Shown: positions 63,862 to 64,000 of the stretch, in pieces
Numbering within the stretch: position 1 is the first letter of the stretch
Layout: every line of letters starts with the position of its first letter
Source of the DNA: Aedes albopictus
Taxonomy: Eukaryota > Arthropoda > Insecta > Diptera > Culicidae
Assembly: GCF_035046485.1 (NCBI RefSeq)
Contig: NC_085137.1
Span: forward strand, 254,842,733-254,906,732
Direction: 5' to 3'
Length of the DNA stretch: 64,000 nt
Translations under genes and position numbers: made by a program
Notes under the pieces: model-generated
Told to the model about the DNA's origin: nothing
Seen by the model: only the letters and a program-made list of their open reading frames with translations
The model's database searches: none

Positions 63862-64000
63862 GCGGGCTGCCGTCGTTGCCGTAGCAACGACCCAGCCGCA
63901 ATCGCAGCAAGCGTGGGCTGAATTTGAATTTTTTGATCAGAAGTGAAAAAACTGTGACGCGACCTAGAAGTGAAATTTTCGCAACGCGTAGGAAACTAAA
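63778..64000 (+). repeat. BEL3 3' LTR, incomplete at the window edge
   Basis: Starts TGTTGCGAAAAAAAG and equals 57031-57253. It supplies the stop codon (63859-63861) of the gag-pol frame. Confidence 0.9.

Larger units (their letters stand above)
57031..64000 (+). mobile_element. BEL3: BEL/Pao retrotransposon, 3' LTR cut by window end
   Basis: The 5' LTR starts TGTTGCGAAAAAAAG at 57031 and the 3' LTR at 63778; their 223 shared bases look identical. Leader, tandem repeat and one intact gag-pol frame lie between. The end of the LTR and the TSD cannot be fixed because the window ends in the second LTR. Probably recent. Confidence 0.9.

Overview
The window looks like a piece of a large, repeat-rich culicine mosquito genome (Aedes-like). 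The organism call is inferred from the element repertoire: tRNA-related SINEs of the Feilai type, an RTE-clade LINE like mosquito JAM1, several BEL/Pao LTR retrotransposons, a gypsy/errantivirus-type element with an env gene, and many palindromic MITEs. There is no bacterial operon structure, rRNA or CRISPR. Three assembly gaps are present (3630-4129, 32407-32429, 54968-54990). Family names come from recognised motifs, not from database searches.

Layout. 1-1631: tail of a decayed Ty3/gypsy element and its 3' LTR. 1642-5305: small MITEs around a 500-N gap. 5381-10470: a palindromic DNA element carrying a hAT MITE (6516-7065) and then an RTE LINE with an open reading frame of about 1,040 codons (7128-10187). 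10471-12664: MITEs. 13047-13889 (minus): the only convincing host gene, four in-phase exons resembling the autophagy regulator AMBRA1. 14664-22473: a BEL element (BEL1) with 98-99% identical LTRs, a 5-bp TSD, a broken gag and most of pol missing, interrupted by a 4.9-kb nested DNA element. 22728-30212: a dispersed repeat made of about 100-bp units, each with alternating GAA/TTC arrays that match heat shock elements; a complete BEL element (BEL2, 23487-29307) with identical LTRs and one intact gag-pol ORF sits inside it. 31270-36090: two broken LINEs on the minus strand, cut by SINEs and MITEs, and an LTR followed by a tRNA-Lys-type primer binding site. 37328-42890: an LTR, a 1.25-kb AAGTTC-rich terminal-inverted-repeat element, a SINE, two diverged copies of an unknown repeat, and a LINE RNase H fragment split by a TIR element. 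43042-44522: a palindrome with 8-bp TSD carrying a second MITE. 45590-54891 (minus): a degraded gypsy/errantivirus element with gag, pol and env, interrupted by a nested repeat/palindrome pair and by a Penelope-type palindrome with hammerhead-like cores. 55144-56855: two more palindromic elements. 57031-64000: a third BEL element (BEL3), with an eight-copy 63-bp tandem repeat in its leader and an intact 1,942-codon gag-pol ORF that ends inside the 3' LTR, which runs off the window.

Working order. The nesting gives a relative chronology. BEL2 (identical LTRs) and BEL3 (intact ORF) are the youngest LTR insertions; BEL1 is slightly older; the gypsy/errantivirus copy and the LINE fragments are dead. 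Apart from the AMBRA1-like exons, every protein-like stretch I could identify belongs to a mobile element.
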